From NCBI GenBank assembly GCA_937892815.1, contig CALBHZ010000269.1:1-9286 (forward strand): a DNA stretch of 9,286 bases. The letters are read 5' to 3'. Positions 1-6,140 of the stretch are shown piece after piece; position 1 is the first letter of the stretch, and each line of letters starts with the position of its first letter. Below the pieces are notes generated by a model that saw only the letters and a list, made by a program, of their open reading frames with translations, did not search any database and was not told the DNA's origin. The DNA is from an uncultured archaeon. GTDB taxonomy: Archaea > Thermoproteota > Nitrososphaeria > Conexivisphaerales > CALBHZ01. A program made the position numbers and the translations under genes.

Positions 1-69
1 TTTCAAGCAGAAGACGGCATACGAGATGTAGAGAGGTCTCGTGGGCTCGGAGATGTGTATAAGAGACAG
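1..69. other. Illumina Nextera P7/i7 adapter contamination
   Basis: This is a sequencing-library artefact, not genomic DNA. Bases 4-27 are the P7 flow-cell sequence. Bases 28-35 (GTAGAGAG) are an 8-base i7 index, which I recall as Nextera N707. Bases 36-69 are the Nextera read-2 adapter, whose last 19 bases (51-69, starting AGATGTGTAT) are the hyperactive Tn5 mosaic end. The match is end to end in the correct order. The contig end is therefore an untrimmed tagmentation junction, and base 70 is the first trustworthy genomic base. Confidence 0.98.
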
Positions 70-732
70 GTCTACGGGAGATGCCGGTATTCTTAGGTAT
101 ATCGCTTCATCCGACTTAAGCACTAAATCTACTTTACTCCTATACCCTATAATAGATGAGTATATCGTGGCTCTGTATTGAACGGAACCGCTTCCCTTTT
201 CCTTTTCAACTAAGATCTTATTAGGGCTTAAATCTTCAAGCCCTATAATTATCCTCTCACTACCATTAATTATGAAATATCCCCCTGGGTCTTTAGGATC
301 TTCTCCTAAATCTATAAGCTGTTCTTCACTCATTCCATAAAGAGCACATATTTTAGATTTCACCATTACCGGAAGGTTTCCTATGAAAACCTTTTGCGTA
401 TGGTAAGGTAGGTTAGCGTTCTGAGGATCGATTATGGTCATTTCGAGGTATAGGGGAGCTGCGTAAGTTAAGTTCCTAAGCCTCGCTTCTAGTGGATAGA
501 CATACGTTTCAGAGCCGTCTTGTTCGATAACTCTAGGCCTGCCTATCTCTACCTTTCCTAGCCTTATCTTATAATTTCCCAATGGAGTTTCTATTTCGAC
601 CTCTCCCACTTCATCTACTATGCTCTGTATTCCCTTTTCTATAAACTCGTTATATGAGTTAAGGTGCTGTCTAGCTATGCCCTCTCTCTTAAGCATGTCT
701 TCAATTATAGGCCATCCATCGAAGCTTCTCAT
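70..732 (-). CDS. rpoB: DNA-directed RNA polymerase subunit B, N-terminal part (truncated)
   Basis: This is the N-terminal 221 residues of the archaeal RNA polymerase second-largest subunit, which forms part of the catalytic core of the cytoplasmic transcription enzyme. The translation was read by hand from the minus strand. It starts MRSFDGWPIIEDMLKREG and carries family-typical blocks: PLEARLRNLTYAAPLYLEM near residues 80-98, GNLPVMVKSKIC at 118-129, and GGYFIINGSERIIIGLEDL at 150-168. These belong to the protrusion and lobe region. The ATG at 732 overlaps the rpoH stop as ATGA (729-732), so the two genes are cotranscribed. The gene is cut by the adapter at base 69, so it cannot be told whether the organism has a full-length B or the split B'/B'' form. 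The adapter happens to stay open in this frame and would add 23 false residues. Confidence 0.96.
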
Positions 733-971
733 CCCTCAACCACCAACCTGTAGTAAACCGATTCTCCTGCAGTTTCGCTTTTCCTCGTTATCTTGATTAT
801 ATCTCCAGGTTTAGCCTTTAACTCAACAACTACTGGATCGGTACTTAAGATATAAGGAAGCTGTTCTGGCCTTACATTATACTTTTGGAGTATTTTCTTG
901 GCTTCTTCCTCGCTTAAAACCTCATGTTTTGGAACATATATGTGATCCGTTACCTTGAATGGCCTAGTCAA
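729..971 (-). CDS. rpoH: DNA-directed RNA polymerase subunit H (Rpb5 C-terminal domain homologue)
   Basis: This is a small assembly subunit of archaeal RNA polymerase, equivalent to the C-terminal domain of eukaryotic Rpb5, which sits by the downstream DNA channel. The 80-residue product has the full family length and shows the expected blocks: HIYVPKHEVLSEEEA near residues 10-24, the RPEQLPYILSTDPVV segment at about 34-48, and the AKPGDIIKITRKSETAGES segment at about 53-71. The start is TTG at 971, chosen because a strong Shine-Dalgarno AGGAGGTG lies six bases upstream and no better start is in frame. It is the first gene of an rpoH-rpoB unit, overlapping rpoB by four bases. This gene order is usual in archaea. 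Confidence 0.96.
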   Translation of the reverse strand: MTRPFKVTDHIYVPKHEVLSEEEAKKILQKYNVRPEQLPYILSTDPVVVELKAKPGDIIKITRKSETAGESVYYRLVVEG

Positions 972-1162
972 CTATACCACCTCCTATCTGTATTTCTATA
1001 TAATCTACTAAATCTAAAAATCATCTTCCGCATACTCTCCCTTTTATCTTCCTTATTTAAGCTTAACCCTTACTTGACTTAAATACTCCTTCCTTATAAA
1101 CTATGCTCTTTAAAAGGGTAGATAAAAAATAAAACTAAAGACCTCCTTAAAAAGCCACAATT
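972..1162. promoter_or_regulatory. Divergent intergenic region between rpoH and the AbrB-PhoU gene
   Basis: This AT-rich gap of 191 bases holds no gene I can support and must contain the promoters of both flanking units. Minus-strand TATA-like candidates for rpoH are GTTTATAAGG (1092-1101) and CTTAAATAAG (about 1051-1060). A third, GATTATATAG (about 995-1004), lies too close to allow the Shine-Dalgarno site in the transcript. Plus-strand candidates for the regulator are TTTAAAAG (1109-1116), which would give a leader of about 25 bases, and the A-rich stretch at 1121-1134. No Shine-Dalgarno precedes the ATG at 1163; instead an anti-Shine-Dalgarno-like ACCTCCTT occurs at 1141-1148. The individual boxes are inferred from sequence likeness only. 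Confidence 0.5.
978..985 (-). promoter_or_regulatory. Shine-Dalgarno site of rpoH
   Basis: The minus strand reads AGGAGGTG here, followed by a six-base spacer and then TTG. This strong anti-16S match decides the TTG start at 971 and implies a leadered mRNA, so transcription must begin upstream of base 985. Confidence 0.85.
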
Positions 1163-2113
1163 ATGGAGATTAGGAAAATTCAAGTTATAGGAGGAACGTA
1201 CGTAGTATCCTTGCCTAAGAAATGGGCGAAGGGCCATAGCTTGAAGAGAGGAAGTAAAGTTACTATTGAGATAGGAAGAGAAGGAGCAATAGTAATTTAT
1301 CCCTTCGAGAAGAAGGAAACGAAAAAGGAAATAGATATCACATATCCAGTACCGAGCCCTAAAGAGCTTTACAATGAGATGACCGCCGCCTACCTACTAG
1401 GCTTTAATACGATAAGGATTAGAAGCAACGCTAGGATAAGTTATGAGGATAGAGAGGTTATCAAAGATGTAGTTAGAAGGTTCATGGGATTGGAGATAAC
1501 TGAGGAGGATTCTAAATCTATAACCGTCCAATTCTTACTGGAAGTTGAGACAGTTGAGCCTAAAAAAGCATTCAAGCGCATGCATATGCTTACGAAAGGC
1601 ATGTTTAAAGATGCGATTACTTCAATACTAGAAAGGGATCCTAGGCTTTCCAAAATCGTAATTGAAAGGGATGATGAAGTTGATAGGCTATACTTCTTAT
1701 TGGTTAGACTGCTTAGGAGCGTCTCCTTGGATCCATCCTTAGCGGTTAAACTGGGATTGACGCCTATCGATTGCTTGGATTATAGAGTAGCAGCTAGCTT
1801 ACTAGAGACGGTGGGAGATGACGCGGTTGAAATAGCTAAGGTAGGGATCGAAGGATTGAGTGTAAAGGATAAGTTGATACTCAAGGAAATAAGCAGACAA
1901 CTTGAGGCTATGCAGGATAAAGCGGTTGATGCTCTGCTACTGAGAAGCAGAAAAGAGGTGGATAAGATCGTGGAACTGTACGATAAGGTAGGAGATGCTA
2001 TTGAAAGGTCTGAAAAGATAAACGGAGGCTTTAGATTACATGAACTCATGAAGGATATAGCTAGATGCTCTATAGACCTTGTTGACCTAGTTATTCCGTT
2101 TATTAGAGTATAG
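1163..2113 (+). CDS. AbrB-PhoU fusion regulator (phosphate-uptake regulator family)
   Basis: This is a 316-residue archaeal protein joining an N-terminal SpoVT/AbrB-type DNA-binding domain (about residues 4-48, with GGTYVVSLPKKWA followed by a Gly/Lys-rich swapped-hairpin strand) to two PhoU-like helical repeats. PhoU hallmarks are ERDDEVDRLYF at 168-178 and the DYRVAASLLETVGDDA segment at about 206-221. These are acidic motifs that in the family bind metal and contact phosphate-transport ATPases or sensors. The usual bacterial PhoU lacks the AbrB part, so this protein may bind DNA directly. No phosphate transporter gene is visible nearby, so its target is unknown. The ATG start has no Shine-Dalgarno. 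The TAG stop touches the 3' end of the opposite-strand tRNA. Family assignment is firm; the biological role is inferred. Confidence 0.88.
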   Translation: MEIRKIQVIGGTYVVSLPKKWAKGHSLKRGSKVTIEIGREGAIVIYPFEKKETKKEIDITYPVPSPKELYNEMTAAYLLGFNTIRIRSNARISYEDREVIKDVVRRFMGLEITEEDSKSITVQFLLEVETVEPKKAFKRMHMLTKGMFKDAITSILERDPRLSKIVIERDDEVDRLYFLLVRLLRSVSLDPSLAVKLGLTPIDCLDYRVAASLLETVGDDAVEIAKVGIEGLSVKDKLILKEISRQLEAMQDKAVDALLLRSRKEVDKIVELYDKVGDAIERSEKINGGFRLHELMKDIARCSIDLVDLVIPFIRV

Positions 2114-2188
2114 CGGGCCCGCCGGGATTTGAACCCGGGATCTCCGGCTCCGCAGGCCGACGCCTTATCCATGCTAGGCCACGGGCCC
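2114..2188 (-). tRNA. tRNA-Arg(GCG)
   Basis: A complete 75-base cloverleaf was folded by hand on the minus strand. The acceptor GGGCCCG (2188-2182) pairs with CGGGCCC (2121-2115), with G73 at 2114. The D-stem GCCT pairs with AGGC around a ten-base loop containing GG. The anticodon stem TCGGC/GCCGG has one T-G pair and encloses CTGCGGA, giving anticodon GCG, with C35 as expected for Arg. The variable loop is AGATC. The T-arm is CCGGG/CCCGG around TTCAAAT. No intron and no encoded CCA are present; the next bases are CTA. It decodes CGC and CGU. It lies directly against the stop codon of the convergent AbrB-PhoU gene and 24 bases downstream of the co-oriented mtnA stop codon. Confidence 0.96.
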
Positions 2189-2212
2189 TCTTACTTTGTT
2201 TAAGGAGAGGCG

Positions 2213-2220
2213 CTATAAGA
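2213..2220 (-). promoter_or_regulatory. Possible TATA box for tRNA-Arg overlapping the mtnA stop codon
   Basis: The minus strand reads TCTTATAG. Its centre is about 28 bases upstream of the tRNA 5' end, which suits an archaeal TATA box, and its last three bases are the mtnA stop codon TAG. The gap upstream of the tRNA (2189-2212) is too short to hold a separate promoter at that distance. The alternative is cotranscription with mtnA followed by RNase P processing. Confidence 0.4.
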
Positions 2221-3199
2221 GCTTTGTCAAATTTTCCTCGAATGGGGGATAAATTAGGCCCTTATCGGTTATAAATGCGGTAACTAGTTCCGGAGGCGTG
2301 ATATCGAAGGCTGGATTGAAGACTTTAACGTCCTTTGGCGCTATCCTACGACCTTTAATATATATGACCTCTAACGGACTTCTCTCCTCTATCTCGACGT
2401 CATTTAAGTTAGTGTGGGGGTCGAAAGTTGACGAAGGCAAAGCTACGTAAAATGGTATATCGTGCCTCTTGGCTAGAACGGCTATTTGATAAGTGCCTAT
2501 CTTATTTACAACATGTCCATCTCTGAGAACCCTATCGGCTCCAACTATTACCTTATTTACCTTCCTTAAATACATTAGGTAACCTACTACGGTATCGGGA
2601 ATTAAAGTAACATCGAAGCCGTCCTTTAATAATTCGTAAGTTGTCAACCTCGCTCCTTGCATTACCGGCCTCGTTTCGGTTGCAATTACCTTAACTTCCT
2701 TGCCTTTTTCCTTTGCAACTCTGAGAGGAGCTAAAGCTGTACCATACTCAATAGTTGCTAGAGAACCGGCGTTACAGTGCGTTAAAACTACATCTCCGTT
2801 CTCTATCAAGGGTTCTCCGTATTCTCCTATTGCTCTCGCCCGTCGCTCTTCTTCTTTCATGATTTTCTCTGCTTCCCTTAACGCATCTATTCTCGGATTT
2901 TTAGAGCTTATAACTCGTCTATATACTCTATCTACAGCCCAAGCTAAATTGATGGCGGTAGGCCTTGCTTTCTTTAACATTTCAGCTTTCTCCTTTACCC
3001 TACTTTTTTCAAAGCTATCAGAAAAGGCGAGGCCGAAAGCTGCTACTACCCCAATTAGAGGAGCGCCTCTAATTACCATATCCCTTATAGCCTTGAAGGC
3101 GTCTTCTGGAGAGGATATCTTAACCCACTTTTCTCGCGTTGGTAAGAGACGTTGATCTAAAACCCAAAGCTCTTTTCCATCCCACTTTATAGGACGCAT
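2213..3199 (-). CDS. mtnA: S-methyl-5-thioribose-1-phosphate isomerase (aIF2B-like family)
   Basis: This enzyme interconverts 5-methylthioribose 1-phosphate and 5-methylthioribulose 1-phosphate in methionine salvage, in the cytoplasm. The 328-residue product has the full family length. It shows RGAPLIG at 44-50, RPTAINLAWAVDR at 79-91, HCNAG at 141-145 with the presumed catalytic Cys142, ETRPVMQGARLT at 175-186, the presumed catalytic Asp222 in GADR, and NKIGT at 232-236. The ETRP-QGARL block favours MtnA over the related ribose-1,5-bisphosphate isomerase and over eIF2B subunits, although archaeal members are often misnamed as translation factor aIF2B. The ATG at 3199 has only a weak GGGG element upstream. 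It is transcribed away from psmA, and no other salvage gene is visible. Confidence 0.92.
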   Translation of the reverse strand: MRPIKWDGKELWVLDQRLLPTREKWVKISSPEDAFKAIRDMVIRGAPLIGVVAAFGLAFSDSFEKSRVKEKAEMLKKARPTAINLAWAVDRVYRRVISSKNPRIDALREAEKIMKEEERRARAIGEYGEPLIENGDVVLTHCNAGSLATIEYGTALAPLRVAKEKGKEVKVIATETRPVMQGARLTTYELLKDGFDVTLIPDTVVGYLMYLRKVNKVIVGADRVLRDGHVVNKIGTYQIAVLAKRHDIPFYVALPSSTFDPHTNLNDVEIEERSPLEVIYIKGRRIAPKDVKVFNPAFDITPPELVTAFITDKGLIYPPFEENLTKLL

Positions 3200-3272
3200 A
3201 CCCCTACCATGTAGTTAGAAATACAAAAGTCTTTAAATGGGTTTTTAAATTACCTTAAAGGGAGGAAGGATT
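3200..3272. promoter_or_regulatory. Divergent promoter region of mtnA and psmA
   Basis: The 73-base gap between the divergent starts contains two TATA-like elements. CTTTAAAT at 3231-3238 reads as a TATA box on both strands. On the minus strand it lies about 26 bases from a start point near 3208, giving mtnA a leader of roughly nine bases. On the plus strand, preceded by ACAAAAGT as a possible BRE, it would start psmA near 3260, just at the Shine-Dalgarno. A second element, TTTTTAAAT (3242-3250), would give a leaderless psmA transcript. Confidence 0.5.
3260..3265 (+). promoter_or_regulatory. Shine-Dalgarno site of psmA
   Basis: GGGAGG lies seven bases upstream of the ATG at 3273, supporting that start and a leadered message. 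Confidence 0.75.
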
Positions 3273-4007
3273 ATGTTTACCCCCTCCGCTGGATATGATA
3301 GAGCGATTACCATATTCTCGCCCGACGGTAGATTGTATCAGGTTGAATACGCTATAGAAACCGTAAGAAGGGGCACCATAGCTATTGGAATTAAAGCTAG
3401 GGACGGCGTAGTCCTATGTGTTGAAGAAAGGGTAAAAAAGCTCCAAAACCACAATTTAAGCCAAAAGCTATTCCAAGTAGATGATCATATCGGCATAGCG
3501 GCCGCCGGTTATGTTCCGGATGCGAGGGTATTAGTAGATCAAGCAAGGATTATGGCTCAGAATAATAGGCTCCTGTATGACGAGCCTATCGACGTAGAGA
3601 CCATAGCTAGAAGGTTAGGGGATATAGCACAACAATATACTCAATACGCCGGCGTTAGACCGTTCGGAGTATCGTTAATAATAGCTGGAGTTGATAAGGC
3701 AGGGCCTGCGATTTTCACTACCGATCCTAGCGGAACTTATCTTGGGTACGACGCTATTGCCATAGGAGGAGGAAGCGAGCAAGTTAACGAATACTTAGAG
3801 CAAAAATACAGGAGCGATATGACCTTAGAGGAAGCGTGCTTGTTAGCTATTGAATGCGTGTTAAAAGCGAGCGAGGAAAAAGCAGAATCTAGGCATATAA
3901 AGCTTGCGACGATAGATGTAAAAACGAGGAAAATGAGGAGATTTAAGGAAGAAGAGGTACAAGAGTGCCTAAGGAGGATTCTAGAGAGTAAAGGGGAAAC
4001 AGGTTAG
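3273..4007 (+). CDS. psmA: 20S proteasome alpha subunit
   Basis: This is the structural alpha subunit of the archaeal 20S proteasome, forming the outer heptameric rings that gate substrate entry and dock the regulatory ATPase. At 244 residues it has the full family length. The alpha-type N-terminal signature occupies residues 7-27 (GYDRAITIFSPDGR, then LYQVEYA), followed by ETVRRGTIAIGIK at 29-41 and the PFGVSLIIAGVD core near 130-141. It lacks a cleavable propeptide with catalytic Thr, as expected for alpha rather than beta subunits. The start is supported by GGGAGG. It heads the exosome-SBDS cluster, an arrangement conserved in many archaea. A run of six T follows the stop codon within ten bases and could end transcripts here. 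No beta-subunit gene lies in this window. Confidence 0.97.
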   Translation: MFTPSAGYDRAITIFSPDGRLYQVEYAIETVRRGTIAIGIKARDGVVLCVEERVKKLQNHNLSQKLFQVDDHIGIAAAGYVPDARVLVDQARIMAQNNRLLYDEPIDVETIARRLGDIAQQYTQYAGVRPFGVSLIIAGVDKAGPAIFTTDPSGTYLGYDAIAIGGGSEQVNEYLEQKYRSDMTLEEACLLAIECVLKASEEKAESRHIKLATIDVKTRKMRRFKEEEVQECLRRILESKGETG

Positions 4008-4011
4008 GTAA

Positions 4012-4017
4012 TTTTTT
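4012..4017 (+). terminator. T-tract after psmA
   Basis: Six consecutive T follow the psmA stop codon closely. Archaeal intrinsic termination needs only such a T-run without a hairpin. It directly overlaps the start of the proposed SBDS TATA box, so either role, or both, is possible. Function is inferred. Confidence 0.4.
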
Positions 4018-4024
4018 ATATAAG
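4015..4024 (+). promoter_or_regulatory. TATA box for leaderless SBDS transcript
   Basis: TTTATATAAG is a near-ideal archaeal TATA box, preceded by GTAATTT as a weak BRE. Its centre lies about 26 bases upstream of the TTG at 4046, the standard TATA-to-start distance, so transcription should begin at or next to the start codon. The absence of any Shine-Dalgarno before that TTG fits a leaderless message. Confidence 0.65.
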
Positions 4025-4045
4025 CCTAGTTTGTTTTGATATAGA

Positions 4046-4735
4046 TTGAGCCAAAAGATTACAACTGCAAGATATATCGTAGGAAAAGAGAAGTTTGAAA
4101 TTTTAGTTAAAGCAGACCCCGCTTTCGATTTTAAAATGGGTAAGAAAAGCAATATAGATGAGGTTTTAGCCGTAGATGAGATCTACGTTGATGCCTCAAA
4201 AGGCATGAGAGCCTCTGAAGATAAGCTTATGAAAGCTTTCCAAACTAAAGATATAATGAAGGTTGCAGAGGTAATCCTAAAGAAGGGAGAGCTTTTATTG
4301 ACTAGCGAACAAAGGAAGAGGCTAATTGAGGATAAGAAGAAACAGATAATTTCCTTTATAGCAAAGAATTACGTAGATCCTAAAACTAACTTACCTCATC
4401 CCCCTATAAGAATAGAGCAAGCCCTTGCTCAGGCAAAGGTATCGATAGACCCGTTTAAGGATGTGGAGGAACAAGCAAAGATAGTTATAGAGAGGTTAAG
4501 AACCATAATTCCATTAAAGACGGGTAGAGTAAAGTTAAGGGTAAGAGTTCCGGCTATGTATTCTGCTCAGGCCTATGGTATCTTAAAGAGCTATGGAGAG
4601 ATAGTCGATCAAGAATGGGGAGCGGACGGTGGATTAACGGCTACAATTGAACTACCAATTGCTTCTCAAAGTGCTTTATTAGACAAGTTAGCGTCTTTAA
4701 CGAAGGGCTCAGCTCAAGTTACACCGGTGGAGTGA
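4046..4735 (+). CDS. Ribosome maturation protein SBDS (Sdo1 homologue)
   Basis: This is the archaeal orthologue of Shwachman-Bodian-Diamond syndrome protein, which helps release the anti-association factor aIF6 from new 50S subunits. Its 229 residues cover all three domains: the FYSH domain (about 1-90, with GEKFEILV-like GKEKFEILV at 13-21), a helical domain (about 91-160, with NYVDPKTNLPHPPIRIEQAL at 108-127), and a ferredoxin-like C-terminal domain (about 161-225). The start is TTG at 4046. No in-frame ATG or GTG precedes the conserved TARYIVGKEKF segment, and a TATA box sits at leaderless distance. It is followed after one base by rrp4, the usual archaeal order. Annotation pipelines may choose Met31 or another late ATG and lose the start of the FYSH domain. 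Confidence 0.95.
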   Translation: MSQKITTARYIVGKEKFEILVKADPAFDFKMGKKSNIDEVLAVDEIYVDASKGMRASEDKLMKAFQTKDIMKVAEVILKKGELLLTSEQRKRLIEDKKKQIISFIAKNYVDPKTNLPHPPIRIEQALAQAKVSIDPFKDVEEQAKIVIERLRTIIPLKTGRVKLRVRVPAMYSAQAYGILKSYGEIVDQEWGADGGLTATIELPIASQSALLDKLASLTKGSAQVTPVE

Positions 4736-4736
4736 A

Positions 4737-5411
4737 ATGGGAGTGGTAAAGAGGAAGTACGTTTTGCCTGGAGATCTGATTGTAGAGGGAAATTATCAAA
4801 TAATATCAAACGCTTACCGTATTGGAAATAAGATCTACTCAATGAAAGTAGGAATGGCTGAAATAACTAATGGAAAAGTCAAGGTAATTCCATTAAGGGG
4901 TCCTTATACACCGAGAGTAGATGATCTCGTTTTAGGCATAATAGTCGATTACGCTCCTTTAGCGTGGACTGTGGATATAAATTCGTATTTTGAGGCTTTT
5001 CTTCCAGCACAAAACGTGTTTGGGAAGAACTTCAATCCAGAAGTACACGATCTAACTAGGAAGTTTAAGATAGGGGATTTGATAGCTGCGAAGATCGTGA
5101 GTTTTGAAAGGGGAAAGGATCCTATGTTAACGGTTTCTGGACCTGGGTTAGGTAAATTAACTCGAGGCGAGCTCGTTAGGATATCTCCAGTAAAGGTACC
5201 TAGGTTGATAGGCAAAAAAGGATCCATGAGTAAGATGATTGAGAAGGCTACCGGATGCGAGCTAATCATAGGTCAGAATGGGTTAGTTTTTGTTAGAGGC
5301 CCTCCTGAAGGTATAATAAAGGCGATAAAAGCGATAAAGTTCGTAGAAGAACAAGCTCATACCTCTGGACTTACTCAAAATATACAGAATTTCTTGAAAG
5401 GAGGTGGATGA
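4737..5411 (+). CDS. rrp4: Exosome complex RNA-binding protein Rrp4
   Basis: This is a cap subunit of the archaeal RNA exosome, which binds RNA and feeds it through the pore to the Rrp41-Rrp42 ring. The 224 residues comprise an N-terminal domain (about 1-58), an S1 domain (about 59-140, with the family segment APLAWTVDINS at 73-83), and a KH domain (about 148-205) with the GKKG loop at 159-162. The ATG follows the SBDS stop after one base, with GGTGGAG (4726-4732) as a plausible Shine-Dalgarno inside the SBDS gene. The last codons, Lys-Gly-Gly-Gly, are formed by the Shine-Dalgarno of the next gene. No Csl4 gene, the alternative cap subunit, is present in the window. Confidence 0.96.
   Translation: MGVVKRKYVLPGDLIVEGNYQIISNAYRIGNKIYSMKVGMAEITNGKVKVIPLRGPYTPRVDDLVLGIIVDYAPLAWTVDINSYFEAFLPAQNVFGKNFNPEVHDLTRKFKIGDLIAAKIVSFERGKDPMLTVSGPGLGKLTRGELVRISPVKVPRLIGKKGSMSKMIEKATGCELIIGQNGLVFVRGPPEGIIKAIKAIKFVEEQAHTSGLTQNIQNFLKGGG
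5399..5406 (+). promoter_or_regulatory. Shine-Dalgarno site of rrp41 inside the rrp4 end
   Basis: AGGAGGTG lies eight bases upstream of the GTG at 5415 and decides that start. It is embedded in the last codons of rrp4, where it encodes the Gly-rich tail. Confidence 0.8.
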
Positions 5412-5414
5412 TAG

Positions 5415-6140
5415 GTGGGGAAGTTAATAGATGAGGAAGGAAGAAGAGTAGATGGTAGAAAGTTTAACGAGTTGAGGCCTATTAGAATAGAAGTAGGTGT
5501 TTTAAAGAACGCCGATGGCTCAGCATATATAGAGCATGGGGGAAATAAGATCGTTGTTGCTATTTACGGTCCTAAGGAAACGCACCCTAAATTCATGGCC
5601 TTACCAGACAGAGCCATTTTGAGATGCAGATATCACATGGCTCCTTACTCCACGGAAGAGAGAAAACCTCCACAGCCAAGCCGAAGGGAAATAGAGCTAT
5701 CAAAGGTTATTAGAGAGGCTTTAGAACCAGCTATAAAGCTTGAAGAATTTCCGAGAACGGCGATAGACGTGTATATTGAGGTCCTTCAGAGCGATGGAGG
5801 TTCTAGAGGAGCTGGGATTACAGCGGCATCCGTAGCACTAGCCGATGCTGGAATACCAATGAAGGACTTAGTAGTGGGATGTGCCGCTGGCAAAGTCGAT
5901 GGGCAAATAGTTTTAGATTTAAACGATCTAGAAGACAAGGAAGGAGAGGCAGATCTACCCGTGGCGATAATGCCAAATATTGGACAAATTACATTACTTC
6001 AAATGGACGGGTTGTTAACGATTGACGAATTTAAGAAGGCTCTAGATTTAGCTATAGAAGGATGCAAGAAGATACATCAAATCCAAAGGGAGGCCTTGTA
6101 TAGAAAATATTTTGGCACATCGGAGGCTGAAAGTAAATGA
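5415..6140 (+). CDS. rrp41: Exosome catalytic subunit Rrp41 (RNase PH family)
   Basis: This is the active 3'-5' phosphorolytic subunit of the archaeal exosome. It degrades RNA with phosphate and can add heteropolymeric tails in reverse. The 241-residue product has the RNase PH fold with its key residues intact: RVDGR at 11-15, [10 protein letters not shown] at 88-97 with the Arg90-Arg91 RNA/phosphate pair, GGSRGAG at 128-134, and Asp174 and Asp180 in the [11 protein letters not shown] region. These positions sit at a constant offset of about eight from the residues I recall for the Sulfolobus enzyme (Arg98/Arg99, Asp182/Asp188), so activity is expected. The start is GTG, three bases after the rrp4 stop, with a strong Shine-Dalgarno. 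It overlaps rrp42 by ATGA. Confidence 0.97.
   Translation: MGKLIDEEGRRVDGRKFNELRPIRIEVGVLKNADGSAYIEHGGNKIVVAIYGPKETHPKFMALPDRAILRCRYHMAPYSTEERKPPQPSRREIELSKVIREALEPAIKLEEFPRTAIDVYIEVLQSDGGSRGAGITAASVALADAGIPMKDLVVGCAAGKVDGQIVLDLNDLEDKEGEADLPVAIMPNIGQITLLQMDGLLTIDEFKKALDLAIEGCKKIHQIQREALYRKYFGTSEAESK

Noticed and set aside
51..69. Tn5 transposon end as evidence of a mobile element
   Set aside because: It is the mosaic end of the tagmentation adapter, attached to P7 and an index, so it comes from library preparation.
1141..1148. AAGGAGGT on the minus strand as a Shine-Dalgarno for a small minus-strand gene
   Set aside because: No ATG, GTG or TTG lies at a suitable distance downstream of it on that strand, and no open frame follows.
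1780..2172. Minus-strand open frame of 130 codons covering the tRNA and the end of the PhoU-like gene
   Set aside because: It runs antisense through a recognised protein gene and through a complete tRNA. Its Ser-rich translation is typical of a shadow frame and matches no family I know.
2700..3155. Plus-strand open frame of 151 codons inside mtnA
   Set aside because: It is antisense to a full-length enzyme gene with intact catalytic motifs, and it has no ribosome-binding site.
2213..3199. Annotation of this gene as translation initiation factor aIF2B or ribose-1,5-bisphosphate isomerase
   Set aside because: The ETRPVMQGARLT and HCNAG blocks and the RPTAINLAWAVDR segment fit methylthioribose-1-phosphate isomerase better.
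4949..5269. Minus-strand open frame inside rrp4
   Set aside because: It is a shadow of a well-conserved gene with no promoter or ribosome-binding site.
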